Below, in pieces: positions 35,547-45,966 of a stretch of DNA of 64,000 nt; positions within the stretch are counted from its first letter, which is position 1; each line of letters starts with the position of its first letter. The stretch is taken from the NCBI GenBank assembly GCA_013177855.1, contig JABLYA010000001.1, positions 1,287,231 to 1,351,230 of the forward strand, read 5' to 3'. Source of the DNA: Ignavibacteria bacterium. GTDB lineage: Bacteria > Bacteroidota > Ignavibacteria > Ch128b. A model generated the notes under the pieces. That model was given only the letters and a program-made list of their open reading frames with translations, made no database searches and had not been told where the DNA came from. The translations under genes and the position numbers were made by a program.

Positions 35547-38500
35547 CTATTTTTTAATTATGCTGATTGTACAATCTTCATTCCCAACTTTCCAACTTTG
35601 CACAAAACCACCTTCACGAACACCAAATTCAAGTTCTTCTGCAAGTGTTTCTTGCATTATATAAGATTTCATCTTCAAGATGGCTTTTTTAAGATTTTCA
35701 GTTCCATCAACATAAATTGAAATACGATCGCTCACTTCAAAGTCAGCATCTTTTCTCATATTCTGCACACGATTTACAAATTCACGAGCTAAACCTTCTT
35801 CAATTAACTCAGGAGTTAAGTTAGTATCGAGTGAAACTGTAATTCCATCCTCACTCTCAACAATCCATCCTTTAATTTCTTCGCCAACAATTTCAACATC
35901 TTGAGGAGTAATTTCTATATTTTCTCCATTAATTTGAATGGAAATATTTTTACCACTCTCAATGAGTTTTATTTGCTCTGGATTTAAATTTCGAATTTCA
36001 TTGGCAACGAGATTTACTTTCTTACCAAATTTTGGACCGATTGACTTGAAATTCGGTTTTGCTTTCTTAACTACAATGTCAGAATCGGTATCAAGCAATT
36101 CAAGCTGCTTTACATTGACTTCTTCAAGTATAACCTGCTCCATTTCCTTAACAGAGGCTTGATCTTCTTTCTTTACTACAACAAGCATTTTTTGAAGTGG
36201 CTGTCGGACCTTAAGATTATTTTTCGACCTGATTGATCGTACAATTGAAACAATCTTCAATGCAATTTCCATTTTATGAAGCAATTGCTCATCAATTGGA
36301 CCAGCTTCGGGATAATAGGAGAGATGAACTGATTCAAATGGCTCTTTATTTGTTACAGTGTTTAAGCAGCGATAAATCTCCTCAGAAATAAATGGTGCAA
36401 TTGGTGAACTTAACTTTGCGATTGTTACAAGACACTGATAGAGAGTTTGATATGCTGAAATTTTATCAGCATTCATTTCACTTTTCCAGAAGCGGCGGCG
36501 ATTTCTTCTAACATACCAATTTGAAAGTTGTTCAATTGTAAAGTAAGAAATTGCACGAGCAGCTTTTGTGATATCGTAATCGTCAAAGTATTCTTTTACT
36601 TCTTTGATCAAAACATTTAATGCAGAAAGAATCCATTTATCAATTTCTGGTCTTTGTTCAAATGGAATTTCGGGTTCTTCGTATTTGAAACCATCAAGAT
36701 TTGCATACAAAGCAAAGAAAGCATAAGTATTGATTAATGTTCCGAAAAATTTTCTTTGCATATCTGCTAAATCTTCTTCATCGAACAAAGTAACTTTCCA
36801 TGGCGGACTGTTCGCAATCAAATACCATCTTGTTGCATCAGCTCCGTATTTCTCGACGATCTCGAAGGGATCAACAGTATTGCCCAGTGACTTGGACATC
36901 TTCTTCCCTTCTTTGTCCAGAATCAATTCATTAACAATAACATTTTTATAAGCAGGTTTTTTGAACAAGAATGTTCCAATTGCATGAAGCGAATAGAACC
37001 AGCCTCGAGTCTGATCAATTCCTTCGGCGATAAAATCAGCTGGATAGTTTGTTTCAAAAACTTCTTTGTTTTCAAATGGATAATGAAATTGCGCAAATGG
37101 CATTGAACCTGAATCGTACCAGACATCAATTAATTCAGGAGTACGGCGATAAACTTTTCCATTCTTCTCAAAAATAATTTTGTCCACATAAGGTTTATGA
37201 AGGTCAAGGTCTTTTAATTCACTGACTGGAATTTTTTTACCATCATCTGTAACAAAGAAACCCTGTTTTAATTCTTCAATACTTCCAACAGCAAACATAT
37301 CACCATCATCACTGATCCAGATTGGAAGCGGAGTCCCCCAGAATCGATCTCTCGATAATGCCCAATCTTTGTTTTCCTCGAGCCAGTTGCCAAATCTTCC
37401 TTTCCCAACTTCTGGCGGAAACCAGTTAATTTGTTTGTTAAGTTCAATCATCAAGTCCACATAACGAGTCGTTGCGATATACCAGGATTCCCTTGCATAA
37501 TAAAGCAACGGCGATTTACATCTCCAGCAATGAGGATAACTGTGCTCAATCGTTTCTTTTTTGAAAAGAAGTTTTCTTGATTTAAGATTTTGAATGATGT
37601 GCGGATCAGCTTCCTTCACATGCATCGATTTGAAGTCGGAAACAATCTCCAGGAATCTTCCGCTTTTATCAACAGGATTGATTAATGGAAGATCATACTT
37701 TTTACCAACTTGATAATCGTCTTCACCAAAAGCTGGAGCTATGTGAACAATTCCAGAACCATCTTCGGTCGTAACGAAATCACCTTCAATTACATAAAAT
37801 GCTTTTTTATCGACCGGGATATAATCAAATAATCTTTCATATTCCCAGCCGAGTAAATCACTACCTTTGTATCTTTCAACAATTTCATAACCTTGAGGCA
37901 GGACAGAGATTCTCGGTTCTGCAAGAATTAAATAGTATGGATTTTTATTCTCATCAAGTAATTTTACTTTGACATAATCAACATCTTTATTTACAGCTAA
38001 AGCAACATTTGAAATTAATGTCCAGGGAGTTGTTGTCCATACCAGAAAGTAAGTATCAGGTTGATTTTTTATTTTGATTGCGACATAAATTGAAGGATCT
38101 TTTACATCCTGATATCCGAGTGAAAGTTCGTGTGAAGAAAGCGGAGTTTCACATCTTGTGCAGTAAGGTTGAATTTTGAATCCTTTGTAAATGTAACCTT
38201 CATCAAAGAATTTTTTGAGTGACCACCAGACTGATTCTATGTATTCATTTGTACAGGTAATGTAAGCATCGTCAAGATTTATCCAGTAACCAATTCTTCT
38301 TGTTAATTCATTCCAATCTTTGAGATAAGTGAAAACTGAATTTTTACAAGCTTGATTAAATTTCTCAACGCCGTAGACTACAATTTCATCTTTTGATTTA
38401 ATACCTAACTCTTTTTCAACTTCGATTTCAACTGGTAAGCCGTGTGTATCCCAGCCAGCTTTACGATTAACTCTAAACCCTTGAAGAGTTTTATAACGGC

Positions 38501-38705
38501 AGACAATGTCTTTAATGGTTCTTGCCATCACATGGTGAATGCCGGGTTTACCATTTGCAGTTGGTGGTCCCTCGTAAAAAGTAAATGAATTTTTCGGATC
38601 TCTGGATTCAATGCTCTTCTCAAAAATCTTGTTCTTTTCCCAGAATTCAAGAATGTTCTTCTCAATCTCGGAATACTTAATTTTATCTGAATATTGTTTA
38701 TACAT
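35547..38705 (-). CDS. ileS: Isoleucyl-tRNA synthetase
   Basis: A 1052-residue class I synthetase. The HIGH motif is at residues ~55-58 (GIHH in GKPGIHHVMARTIKD) and KMSKS at 602-606 (GKKMSKSLGN). A CP1 editing domain lies between (WTTTPWTLISNVALAV, TEDGSGIVHIAPAFGEDDY) and the anticodon-binding domain follows (NWYVRRNRRRFWKSE). The GIHHVMARTIKD form and the long C-terminus with a DUF5915-like region fit the eukaryote-like IleRS2 type, which tends to be mupirocin-tolerant. It charges tRNA-Ile in the cytosol and heads the ileS-dksA-like-lspA-rlu run. Confidence 0.96.
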   Translation of the reverse strand: MYKQYSDKIKYSEIEKNILEFWEKNKIFEKSIESRDPKNSFTFYEGPPTANGKPGIHHVMARTIKDIVCRYKTLQGFRVNRKAGWDTHGLPVEIEVEKELGIKSKDEIVVYGVEKFNQACKNSVFTYLKDWNELTRRIGYWINLDDAYITCTNEYIESVWWSLKKFFDEGYIYKGFKIQPYCTRCETPLSSHELSLGYQDVKDPSIYVAIKIKNQPDTYFLVWTTTPWTLISNVALAVNKDVDYVKVKLLDENKNPYYLILAEPRISVLPQGYEIVERYKGSDLLGWEYERLFDYIPVDKKAFYVIEGDFVTTEDGSGIVHIAPAFGEDDYQVGKKYDLPLINPVDKSGRFLEIVSDFKSMHVKEADPHIIQNLKSRKLLFKKETIEHSYPHCWRCKSPLLYYARESWYIATTRYVDLMIELNKQINWFPPEVGKGRFGNWLEENKDWALSRDRFWGTPLPIWISDDGDMFAVGSIEELKQGFFVTDDGKKIPVSELKDLDLHKPYVDKIIFEKNGKVYRRTPELIDVWYDSGSMPFAQFHYPFENKEVFETNYPADFIAEGIDQTRGWFYSLHAIGTFLFKKPAYKNVIVNELILDKEGKKMSKSLGNTVDPFEIVEKYGADATRWYLIANSPPWKVTLFDEEDLADMQRKFFGTLINTYAFFALYANLDGFKYEEPEIPFEQRPEIDKWILSALNVLIKEVKEYFDDYDITKAARAISYFTIEQLSNWYVRRNRRRFWKSEMNADKISAYQTLYQCLVTIAKLSSPIAPFISEEIYRCLNTVTNKEPFESVHLSYYPEAGPIDEQLLHKMEIALKIVSIVRSIRSKNNLKVRQPLQKMLVVVKKEDQASVKEMEQVILEEVNVKQLELLDTDSDIVVKKAKPNFKSIGPKFGKKVNLVANEIRNLNPEQIKLIESGKNISIQINGENIEITPQDVEIVGEEIKGWIVESEDGITVSLDTNLTPELIEEGLAREFVNRVQNMRKDADFEVSDRISIYVDGTENLKKAILKMKSYIMQETLAEELEFGVREGGFVQSWKVGNEDCTISIIKK

Positions 38706-39003
38706 ATCCCTTTCACTCGATTAGTTCAACAACAATAAAATTTCCTCTAAAAAATTGACACTAAATTAATTCTTTTGAATAATTTTTAAAAGTTAAGGAA
38801 ATTAAAGTTAATCTTTGCAAAGAACTGAAAATTGACGGTGTTTCTATTGTTGTCGAAGAAATTAGAGCTGTATCTCGCACAAACACCTGAACGTATATCG
38901 ATTAAAATCATAAAAAACTTTTTATCCATATTTTTGTTAGCCGAATTAGGTAGAAATATTTATTCAAGACAATAAAAAGTAAATCTCAATAGGACTGATA
39001 AAA

Positions 39004-40359
39004 ATGCCGTATTTTAGAATCAATAATCTGAAACTAAAATCATTTAATATAAAAGAGGAAGAGTTTGCTCAACGACTAAGAAGAATTATCCCCAACGAAT
39101 ACAAACTACAATCAGAAAGCATAGGCGGTAAAAATATTTACAAAACCGATTTTCAGATCGGAAAGCTTTTTGAACATACACTTGGTTTGCTTTATGTTCA
39201 GAGTAAATCGTCAATGCTCTCTGCTCTGACATTGTCTCCTTTCAGTGATGAAAAAGTCTTAGATCTCTGTTCAGCTCCCGGCTCAAAAACAACTCTTCTA
39301 TCCGAATTGATGAATAACGAAGGTTTTATCCTTGCAAATGAAATTTCGCTTGATCGTGCAAAAGCTTTGATGTTTAATATTGATCGACTTGGAAATTTGA
39401 ACATTACTATTTCCAACTATGATGGGGTTCGATTAGCTTCTCATTTTATAAATTACTTCGACAAAGTTCTTGTTGATCCTCCCTGTACTGCACTTGGCGA
39501 TACCAGATCAACTCCTCAAAAACAAATTGAGAGAAACTTAAGTCGTCTCGAAAATCTAACGCAAATTCAATATCAATTGCTCGTCTCAGCAGCAAAGATG
39601 GTGAAAGTCAACGGAGAGATTGTTTATTCTACCTGCACAACCACACTTGAAGAAAATGAATATCTAATTGATAAGTTTTTAGCTAAATATCCTTTTGAGG
39701 TAATTGAGCATAATCTTTCAGAATTCAAAACCGGAAATTTTGTTGGCAAAAATGTCCGTGATGAACTTTTTCGTTCAATTCGCATTGATCCAACCGAAGA
39801 TGAGGAAGGATTTTTTATTGTCAAATTGAAAAAGAAAAACAATTTTTCTGATCACGAAAATTTACAGGAGAGCAGTTTCAATTTCAACGAAAAAATATTT
39901 GATGCTGACTCAAAAGAAATTAAAGAGATTATTCATCAAATTTCGAATAACTATGGTATTGATGAAAATTTCTGTAAAGATTTTCTTTTTATCTTGAGAA
40001 GCGGGGATGTTTATTTCATTTCAAGGAACGATTTTGATTACAGCAGAATTAAATTCTTGCGAATCGGGATAAAGCTTGCTTCACTTGATAAAAAAACAGG
40101 ATGGAGATTAACTTCAAACGCTGTCCAAATTTTAGGCAATAATCTTACTCAAAACATATTAAATCTGGAGAATAAAGATCAATTAAAAACATATTTTATG
40201 GGGCAAAAGACAAAAGTTGATTTTCCCGATTCAAGTTTCGTTGTGGTTAAGTATAATGATTACTTCATTGGAAGCGGGAAAGTAAAGGATTCGATTTTAC
40301 TTTCATATTTCCCAAGAAGCAGAAGAACAATTGAAATTGATTTTTCTTTAATTCCTTGA
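39004..40359 (+). CDS. RsmB/NOP2-type RNA m5C methyltransferase
   Basis: A 451-residue SAM-dependent RNA methyltransferase. SAM motif I is VLDLCSAPGSKTT; motif IV is VDPPCTALGDTRS and motif VI YSTCTTTLEENE, giving the two cysteines of m5C RNA methyltransferases (nucleophile in motif VI, release cysteine in motif IV). A C-terminal ~150-residue PUA-like part follows, as in NSUN/RsmF-type enzymes. Target is probably rRNA or tRNA. It ends exactly where the convergent MBL-fold gene ends (40359/40360). Confidence 0.9.
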   Translation: MPYFRINNLKLKSFNIKEEEFAQRLRRIIPNEYKLQSESIGGKNIYKTDFQIGKLFEHTLGLLYVQSKSSMLSALTLSPFSDEKVLDLCSAPGSKTTLLSELMNNEGFILANEISLDRAKALMFNIDRLGNLNITISNYDGVRLASHFINYFDKVLVDPPCTALGDTRSTPQKQIERNLSRLENLTQIQYQLLVSAAKMVKVNGEIVYSTCTTTLEENEYLIDKFLAKYPFEVIEHNLSEFKTGNFVGKNVRDELFRSIRIDPTEDEEGFFIVKLKKKNNFSDHENLQESSFNFNEKIFDADSKEIKEIIHQISNNYGIDENFCKDFLFILRSGDVYFISRNDFDYSRIKFLRIGIKLASLDKKTGWRLTSNAVQILGNNLTQNILNLENKDQLKTYFMGQKTKVDFPDSSFVVVKYNDYFIGSGKVKDSILLSYFPRSRRTIEIDFSLIP

Positions 40360-41301
40360 TTACAAGGTAAATGTCTCTCCGACTTCGTAAATCATAACCT
40401 GAGTTTTGTACTTTGGAGCCGATTTTTTCAACCACTGAACTGGCTCATCAAATGGTTCTCTTCCGTGGGGAAATGTTCTTGTGTGCATTGGAAGGAAATA
40501 TTTTGCTTTGAGATCATCAGCCATCATCAATGCTTCTTCAGGATCGCAATGCGACATTCTCCAGGGATTGTAAGCTCCAATTGGCATTATTGCTACATCT
40601 ATGTTTTCGTTTCCATATTTTTTTAACCAATCTATGTAAGCAGTATCTCCTCCAAAGAAAATTTTCTTTCCCATTCTTTCAATAATATAAGCATTAAAAC
40701 TTCTCCCATTTTGAAATCCTTTTGATCTGTCTTCCTGCCAAGGATATCGCCAGCCAAAATGTTTAACCCTGATAGCTCTAATTTTTAAATCCGAAATTTC
40801 TGTTGTTTCATCCCAATCAAGTTCGATTATTTCTTTAAATGGAAGATTTTCAATAACATCTTTTGTTTTGAATGCTGTAATAACCGGAATTTTATTTGAA
40901 AATTTTTCTGCGAAATATTTCAATGTCGGGTAATCCATATGGTCAAAATGTGCATGCGATAGAAGAATTAAATCTGGTTGTGGAATTTTTTCCGGTCTGA
41001 CCGCAGGTGCAATGATTCTTTTCGGACCCAGATTTGTAATTAAAGCATAGAGTCCAATTCGATTTGAAAAAACAGGGTCAGTTAAAATTATCTTGCCGTA
41101 AAAGTTAATCAGATAAGTTGAATGCCCAATCCAGCAAAAATTTATTTTATCATTTGTCCAATAACTAAGATCGGGTTTGAAAGGTGCTTCCTTAGGTTCA
41201 AGACTATCTGTCGCAGCGAAAAGTTTTTCAAAAATTCCTGATAACAGAATACCGAAGGAACCAGCTGAAAAGATCTTCAAAAATTCTCTTCTTTTCATCA
41301 T
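40360..41301 (-). CDS. Tat-exported MBL-fold metallohydrolase
   Basis: A 313-residue beta-lactamase-fold protein. The N-terminus MMKRREFLKIFSAG carries a twin-arginine Tat motif (RREFLK) before a hydrophobic stretch. The metal site is LSHAHFDHMDYPT, with FFGGDTAYIDW and MPIGAYNPWRMSHCDPEEA and HTRTFPHGREP supplying further ligands; this resembles NAPE-PLD/UlaG-like phosphodiesterases or lactonases. Substrate unknown. Overlaps the upstream transporter gene by four bases (ATGA). Confidence 0.9.
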   Translation of the reverse strand: MMKRREFLKIFSAGSFGILLSGIFEKLFAATDSLEPKEAPFKPDLSYWTNDKINFCWIGHSTYLINFYGKIILTDPVFSNRIGLYALITNLGPKRIIAPAVRPEKIPQPDLILLSHAHFDHMDYPTLKYFAEKFSNKIPVITAFKTKDVIENLPFKEIIELDWDETTEISDLKIRAIRVKHFGWRYPWQEDRSKGFQNGRSFNAYIIERMGKKIFFGGDTAYIDWLKKYGNENIDVAIMPIGAYNPWRMSHCDPEEALMMADDLKAKYFLPMHTRTFPHGREPFDEPVQWLKKSAPKYKTQVMIYEVGETFTL

Positions 41302-42155
41302 TGATTGTTTGAGTTGTTTAAATTGATCCTTCTTTTCTCTGTGATTATGGTTCGAATAGTAATGGTTGATAAAATTATCAATCCACCCAGGATTGCATAG
41401 GGAGAAGGTTTTTCACCGTATCCAATATAAACCCAAATTGGATTCATAACCGGCTCAATCATTGCGATTAAAGCAGCTTCAATTCCTTCGATTCTTTTAA
41501 TTGAGTAAGTAAAGACCGCATAAGCTAAACCGATCTGAAATATTCCTAAATAAGCAACCATCAGAAAATTCTTTAAATCAATTTGAAATTCTGGATACAC
41601 AGAAAAGAAACATAGAACTGGAATGAAAATGTTCCCCCAGAAAATTGATGGGACCCGAAATTCTTCGCTGCTTTTTCTTATTCCGATTAAAAATGCGGCA
41701 AAGCAAACTCCAGAAAGCAAGGCAACCAGATTCCCCTCCATATGCGTGGGAGAAATTTCACCAACAAAAAACAAAATCATTCCAATAAACGAAATAAAAA
41801 CAGCGATTACATTTATAGGCTTAAGTTTGGTTTTAAGAATCAATGGTTCAAAGATTAAAACATAAATAGGAGCAGTATACTGAAGAAAAATTGCATTGGC
41901 TGCGGTTGTTAGTTTAGTTGCAACAACAAAAAGAATAAGAATTCCAGCATAGAACAATCCATTAATTAAGATTGGGAAATTAAAAACAAAAACTTTCTTT
42001 CTAAAAAGCAAAATGAAAGTCAAAGCAGAAAAAAGCGAACGATAAAATGAAAGCTGGTACGCATCAAGTGAAATTAGTTTTATAAATAAACCACCCGTGC
42101 TCCAGAGCAGAGCTGCTGTTACAATTGCTATAATTCCTTTACGATGTTCAGTCAT
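41298..42155 (-). CDS. EamA/DMT-family transporter
   Basis: A 285-residue protein with ten hydrophobic helices and two EamA repeats. First repeat opens IVTAALLWSTGGLFIKLISL; the second at about residue 145 contains SGVCFAAFLIGIRK and ends IEPVMNPIWVYIGYGEKPS. Drug/metabolite superfamily members usually export amino acids or related metabolites. Coupled to the MBL-fold gene downstream. Confidence 0.92.
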   Translation of the reverse strand: MTEHRKGIIAIVTAALLWSTGGLFIKLISLDAYQLSFYRSLFSALTFILLFRKKVFVFNFPILINGLFYAGILILFVVATKLTTAANAIFLQYTAPIYVLIFEPLILKTKLKPINVIAVFISFIGMILFFVGEISPTHMEGNLVALLSGVCFAAFLIGIRKSSEEFRVPSIFWGNIFIPVLCFFSVYPEFQIDLKNFLMVAYLGIFQIGLAYAVFTYSIKRIEGIEAALIAMIEPVMNPIWVYIGYGEKPSPYAILGGLIILSTITIRTIITEKRRINLNNSNNQ

Positions 42156-42388
42156 AATTTTTCAGAATTTTTTGTTTATTAATTTAATTGAATTTTTAAT
42201 AGATGAAAAAATTGTAATTCGATCAATGAACAAAAATATAAAATGATTATTTGCACACGATAAGTCTAACATCAATCAGAAAAAACATTTTTAGATTATC
42301 AAGAAACAAATTTAGAGCTTAAATCATCTAATGTGCTGGAAATTTACTGATCATTTTCAAATAAAGTCTTTTATTTTTAATTTTTAGT

Positions 42389-44992
42389 ATGTCTACGCCA
42401 TTAATGAAGCAATATTATAAGATAAAGCAAAAATACCCTGATACTATTTTGCTTTTCAGGATGGGTGATTTTTACGAAACTTTTGAAGACGATGCTGTAA
42501 TTACTTCAAAAGTACTTGGAATTACATTAACCAAAAGAGCCCATGGTGCATCAGGTGATGTTCCACTTGCTGGATTTCCACATCATGCCCTCGATTCTTA
42601 CTTACCAAAATTGATTCGAGCCGGATATAGAGTTGCTATCTGCGAGCAGCTTGAAGATCCTAAATTTGCCAAAGGAATTGTCAAACGAGATGTGATTGAA
42701 GTCGTCACACCCGGTGTTGCATTCTCTGAAAAATTGCTCGACCATAAATCAAATAATTATTTATGTGGAATTTACATTAAAGATGATAAAGCAGGAATTG
42801 CTTTTGCCGATGTATCAACTGGTGAATTTTATACAACCGAGATCCCGTTCAAAAAAATAAAAGAAACTCTTGAATCAATCACGCCTGCAGAAGTTTTGAT
42901 CTCCAAACGAGAATTGTCCAAACTTCAATCCATATTTGATCAAATTCCATTCAAATTTACAATTACAAAAGTAGACGATTGGATCTTTTCATATGAGTAT
43001 TGTTTCGAAATACTCACGATGAATTTTAAAACAACATCGCTTAAAGGTTTTGGGATCGATAACAATCAAACTGAAGCCATAATTGCAGCAGGAGTTGTTC
43101 TCCATTATCTTCAGGAAACTCAAAAAGCAAATCTTTCTCATATTAAAAAACTCTCTCTTTACAACCCAACTGATTTCATGATTTTAGATCCAGCAACAAA
43201 AAGAAATCTTGAGATACTTGCTTCGATGTCAGATGGTTCGAGAGCTGGTTCGTTAATTTCTATTTTAGATAAAACTAAAACTTCAATGGGCGGAAGGCTC
43301 CTCAAAAAATGGGTTTCTCTGCCACTCTTGAAACTTGAACAAATTCAAAATCGTCTTGAAGCTGTTGATGAGCTATTTCAAAATGAAAATCTCAGAAATC
43401 AACTTGCAGAAGAATTAAAACAAATTGGCGATCTGGAAAGAATCATTTCTAAAATATGCACCGGCAGAGCAAATCCAAGAGATGTGATTAACTTAAAATT
43501 AAGCTTGAAAAGGATCCCCGTTATTAAAGACATTCTGCGAAATGTAAAATCCCTTGCTTTGCAAAAAATTCGTGATAATTTAATTGGACTGACTTACATT
43601 GTTGATAAAATTGAAACGATGCTTGTTGATGATCCTCCGCTAAATATTGCAGATGGCGGAGTGATTAAAGCCGGTTTTAATGCCGAACTTGATGAACTGC
43701 GAAATCTTTCCACTTCGGGCAAAGATTATCTTGCTCAACTTCAAGCAAGAGAAAGGGAAAGAACTCAGATTCCTTCTTTGAAAGTTGCTTACAATAAAGT
43801 TTTCGGTTATTACATCGAAGTATCTAACGCTCACAAGAACAAAGTCCCTCAAGATTACATTCGGAAACAAACTCTTGTAAATGCTGAAAGATACATTACA
43901 CCTGAATTAAAACAATATGAAGAAAAAATCTTAAATGCTGAAGAAAGAATTTATCAACTGGAAACAGAATTTTTCAATGAATTGAGAATAACTATATCAG
44001 ATGAAGCCGAAAAAGTTCAAAAGAATGCACAACTGATAGCAGCACTTGATTGCTTCTTAAGTTTTGCAGAAGTAGCAATTGAAAACAATTATGTTAAACC
44101 TGAAGTCAACGACGATGATGCAATAATTATTAAAAATGGAAGACATCCAGTTGTAGAAAAGATTCTTCCTTATGGAGAAAAATTTACTCCTAACGATACA
44201 TATTTGGATAATTCAACCAATCAAATTATGATCATTACTGGACCAAATATGTCTGGTAAGTCGGTCTATCTTCGACAGGTTGGATTAATAGTTCTGCTCG
44301 CTCAGATTGGTTCATTTGTCCCAGCCGAAAGTGCCCGAATAGGAATTGTAGATAAAATCTTTGCACGAGTTGGAGCTTCTGATAATCTTGCTGCCGGCGA
44401 ATCTACTTTCCTGGTTGAAATGCACGAAACAGCAAATATCGTAAACAACGCTACTCCAAAAAGTTTAATCCTCCTCGATGAAGTTGGTAGAGGAACAAGT
44501 ACTTTCGATGGCTTATCTATCGCCTGGGCTTTGACAGAATATCTTCATGAAAATATTAATGTAGCAGCTAAAACTTTATTTGCCACTCACTATCATGAAT
44601 TAAATGAGCTCGCAAATATTTATCCAAGAATTGTGAATTATAAAGTTGATGTTAAAGAAGTTGGCGATAAAGTTATTTTCCTTCACAAAGTTGTTCCCGG
44701 CTATGCTGATCATAGTTATGGAATTCAGGTTGCAGAGATGGCTGGACTTCCGTTTTCAATTACAAAAAGAGCCAAGCAAATTCTTAAAAATCTTGAAAGC
44801 AAAGAACTAAGTCCATTAGACCATCGTAAAAAGAAAGCGAAGCAAGAAGAGGAAGAAATTCAATTATCCCTGTTTGAAATTAGAGATGATCCTCTCAGAA
44901 AAGAACTTGAAGAACTTGAAATCGAAAAACTTACTCCAATTGAAGCTTTGATAAAACTAAACGAACTTAAAAACAAAACAAAACAGAATTGA
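42389..44992 (+). CDS. mutS: DNA mismatch repair protein MutS
   Basis: An 867-residue MutS1. N-terminal mismatch-binding domain with the Phe-x-Glu motif in MGDFYETFEDDA; connector, lever and clamp follow; the ATPase has Walker A GPNMSGKS (618-625), Walker B LILLDEVGRGTSTFDG and the ATHYHEL loop. It recognises mismatches and recruits MutL. The C-terminus (KKAKQEEEEIQLSLFEI) contains a beta-clamp-binding-like QLSLF. A GroES-like gene starts 7 bp after its stop. Confidence 0.97.
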   Translation: MSTPLMKQYYKIKQKYPDTILLFRMGDFYETFEDDAVITSKVLGITLTKRAHGASGDVPLAGFPHHALDSYLPKLIRAGYRVAICEQLEDPKFAKGIVKRDVIEVVTPGVAFSEKLLDHKSNNYLCGIYIKDDKAGIAFADVSTGEFYTTEIPFKKIKETLESITPAEVLISKRELSKLQSIFDQIPFKFTITKVDDWIFSYEYCFEILTMNFKTTSLKGFGIDNNQTEAIIAAGVVLHYLQETQKANLSHIKKLSLYNPTDFMILDPATKRNLEILASMSDGSRAGSLISILDKTKTSMGGRLLKKWVSLPLLKLEQIQNRLEAVDELFQNENLRNQLAEELKQIGDLERIISKICTGRANPRDVINLKLSLKRIPVIKDILRNVKSLALQKIRDNLIGLTYIVDKIETMLVDDPPLNIADGGVIKAGFNAELDELRNLSTSGKDYLAQLQARERERTQIPSLKVAYNKVFGYYIEVSNAHKNKVPQDYIRKQTLVNAERYITPELKQYEEKILNAEERIYQLETEFFNELRITISDEAEKVQKNAQLIAALDCFLSFAEVAIENNYVKPEVNDDDAIIIKNGRHPVVEKILPYGEKFTPNDTYLDNSTNQIMIITGPNMSGKSVYLRQVGLIVLLAQIGSFVPAESARIGIVDKIFARVGASDNLAAGESTFLVEMHETANIVNNATPKSLILLDEVGRGTSTFDGLSIAWALTEYLHENINVAAKTLFATHYHELNELANIYPRIVNYKVDVKEVGDKVIFLHKVVPGYADHSYGIQVAEMAGLPFSITKRAKQILKNLESKELSPLDHRKKKAKQEEEEIQLSLFEIRDDPLRKELEELEIEKLTPIEALIKLNELKNKTKQN

Positions 44993-44999
44993 AAGGAAT

Positions 45000-45368
45000 A
45001 TGACTTTGACAAAACAATTAATTGTGGTTGGAGATCGTGTCTTAATAAGACCCGATGAAGCACATGAAAGAACAAGTGCTGGTTTATATCTTCCACCTGG
45101 CGTAAAAGAAAAAGAAAAAGTGCAAAGCGGTTATGTCGTCAAAGTTGGACCAGGCTACCCAATTCCAACTCCAGATGTTGTTGATGATGAACCATGGAAA
45201 GAAAAAAAAGAGAAGCCTAAGTATTTACCACTCCAGGCTAAGGAAGGTGATTACGCAATTTTCCTAAGAGATCAAGCTGTAGAATTCGAATTTGAGAACA
45301 AAAAATACTTGATTGTTCCACACAGTGCAATTTTGGTCTTATTAAGAGATGAATTTCTCGAAGAGTAA
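45000..45368 (+). CDS. GroES-like co-chaperone
   Basis: A 122-residue Cpn10 relative: VVGDRVLIRPDEAHERTSAGLYLPPGVKEKEK is the GroES start and mobile-loop region, and GDYAIFLRDQAVEFEFENKKYLIVPHSAIL the terminal strands. It is longer than the usual ~95 residues because of an insert (DVVDDEPWKEKKEKPKYLP) in the roof region. No groEL is adjacent; it is seven bases downstream of mutS with AAGGA as ribosome-binding site. Possibly a second, specialised GroES. Confidence 0.9.
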   Translation: MTLTKQLIVVGDRVLIRPDEAHERTSAGLYLPPGVKEKEKVQSGYVVKVGPGYPIPTPDVVDDEPWKEKKEKPKYLPLQAKEGDYAIFLRDQAVEFEFENKKYLIVPHSAILVLLRDEFLEE

Positions 45369-45420
45369 TTCAAAGCTATTTCATTGAGATTAAAGCTCAA
45401 CCGCAAGCAGTTACAAAAAG

Positions 45421-45726
45421 TTATTCTGCTAATTTTTGTAAAATCTTTTCTTTGATTTTTTCAGCTGACGGTATTCCATTTGGATAAAATCTACAGGCAA
45501 GGACAGGTTCTTCAGGTTCGGGCAAATCTTCAATATCCTGTCCATTTATAAGTAAAGTTGGTGATCCACGAAATTTAAACTTTTTGGCTGTCTCATCATC
45601 TTCAACTAAAATTTTTTCAAGCTCAATTTTATCTTCAAGTCCTTTAATCGCTTCAAGTAAGTTTTTGTGAAGTTTTTCATGATTTGGACAACCTTCAAAA
45701 TACTGGAATTGCAGCTTCAGTTTCAT
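45421..45726 (-). CDS. Thioredoxin-like protein with a single active-site Cys
   Basis: A 101-residue protein. LKLQFQYFEGCPNHEKLHKNL has a CPxH active site rather than CxxC; the fold is supported by FRGSPTLLINGQDIE, the cis-proline loop of thioredoxins. A second Cys occurs at ~residue 80 (VLACRFYPNG). Similar small proteins are found near mercury- and arsenic-related genes, but none is nearby. Function unknown. Confidence 0.82.
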   Translation of the reverse strand: MKLKLQFQYFEGCPNHEKLHKNLLEAIKGLEDKIELEKILVEDDETAKKFKFRGSPTLLINGQDIEDLPEPEEPVLACRFYPNGIPSAEKIKEKILQKLAE

Positions 45727-45966
45727 TGTATTCTAATCTCCTTTTTTAGTCGTTATTATGTGTAATGATCATTATGGAAAATAATAAAAACCATAATTCA
45801 TAATATAAAAAAATCGAACAAGCAAGAAGATCTTTTGTTTATTAAATCAGATTTCAATCAATCAACCCGAGATTTTTTAGAAATTAAAAGAATAATCTAA
45901 CGAAATGAAAGGTTTTTAAAATCTTACTGGCTCTTTTTAACTTGCAGAAAAAATTAGCAGAAAAGA

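Noticed and set aside
38706-39003. A T-box or other leader upstream of ileS
   Set aside because: No specifier stem or antiterminator sequence was recognised; the region shows only AT-rich spacer and divergent promoter space.
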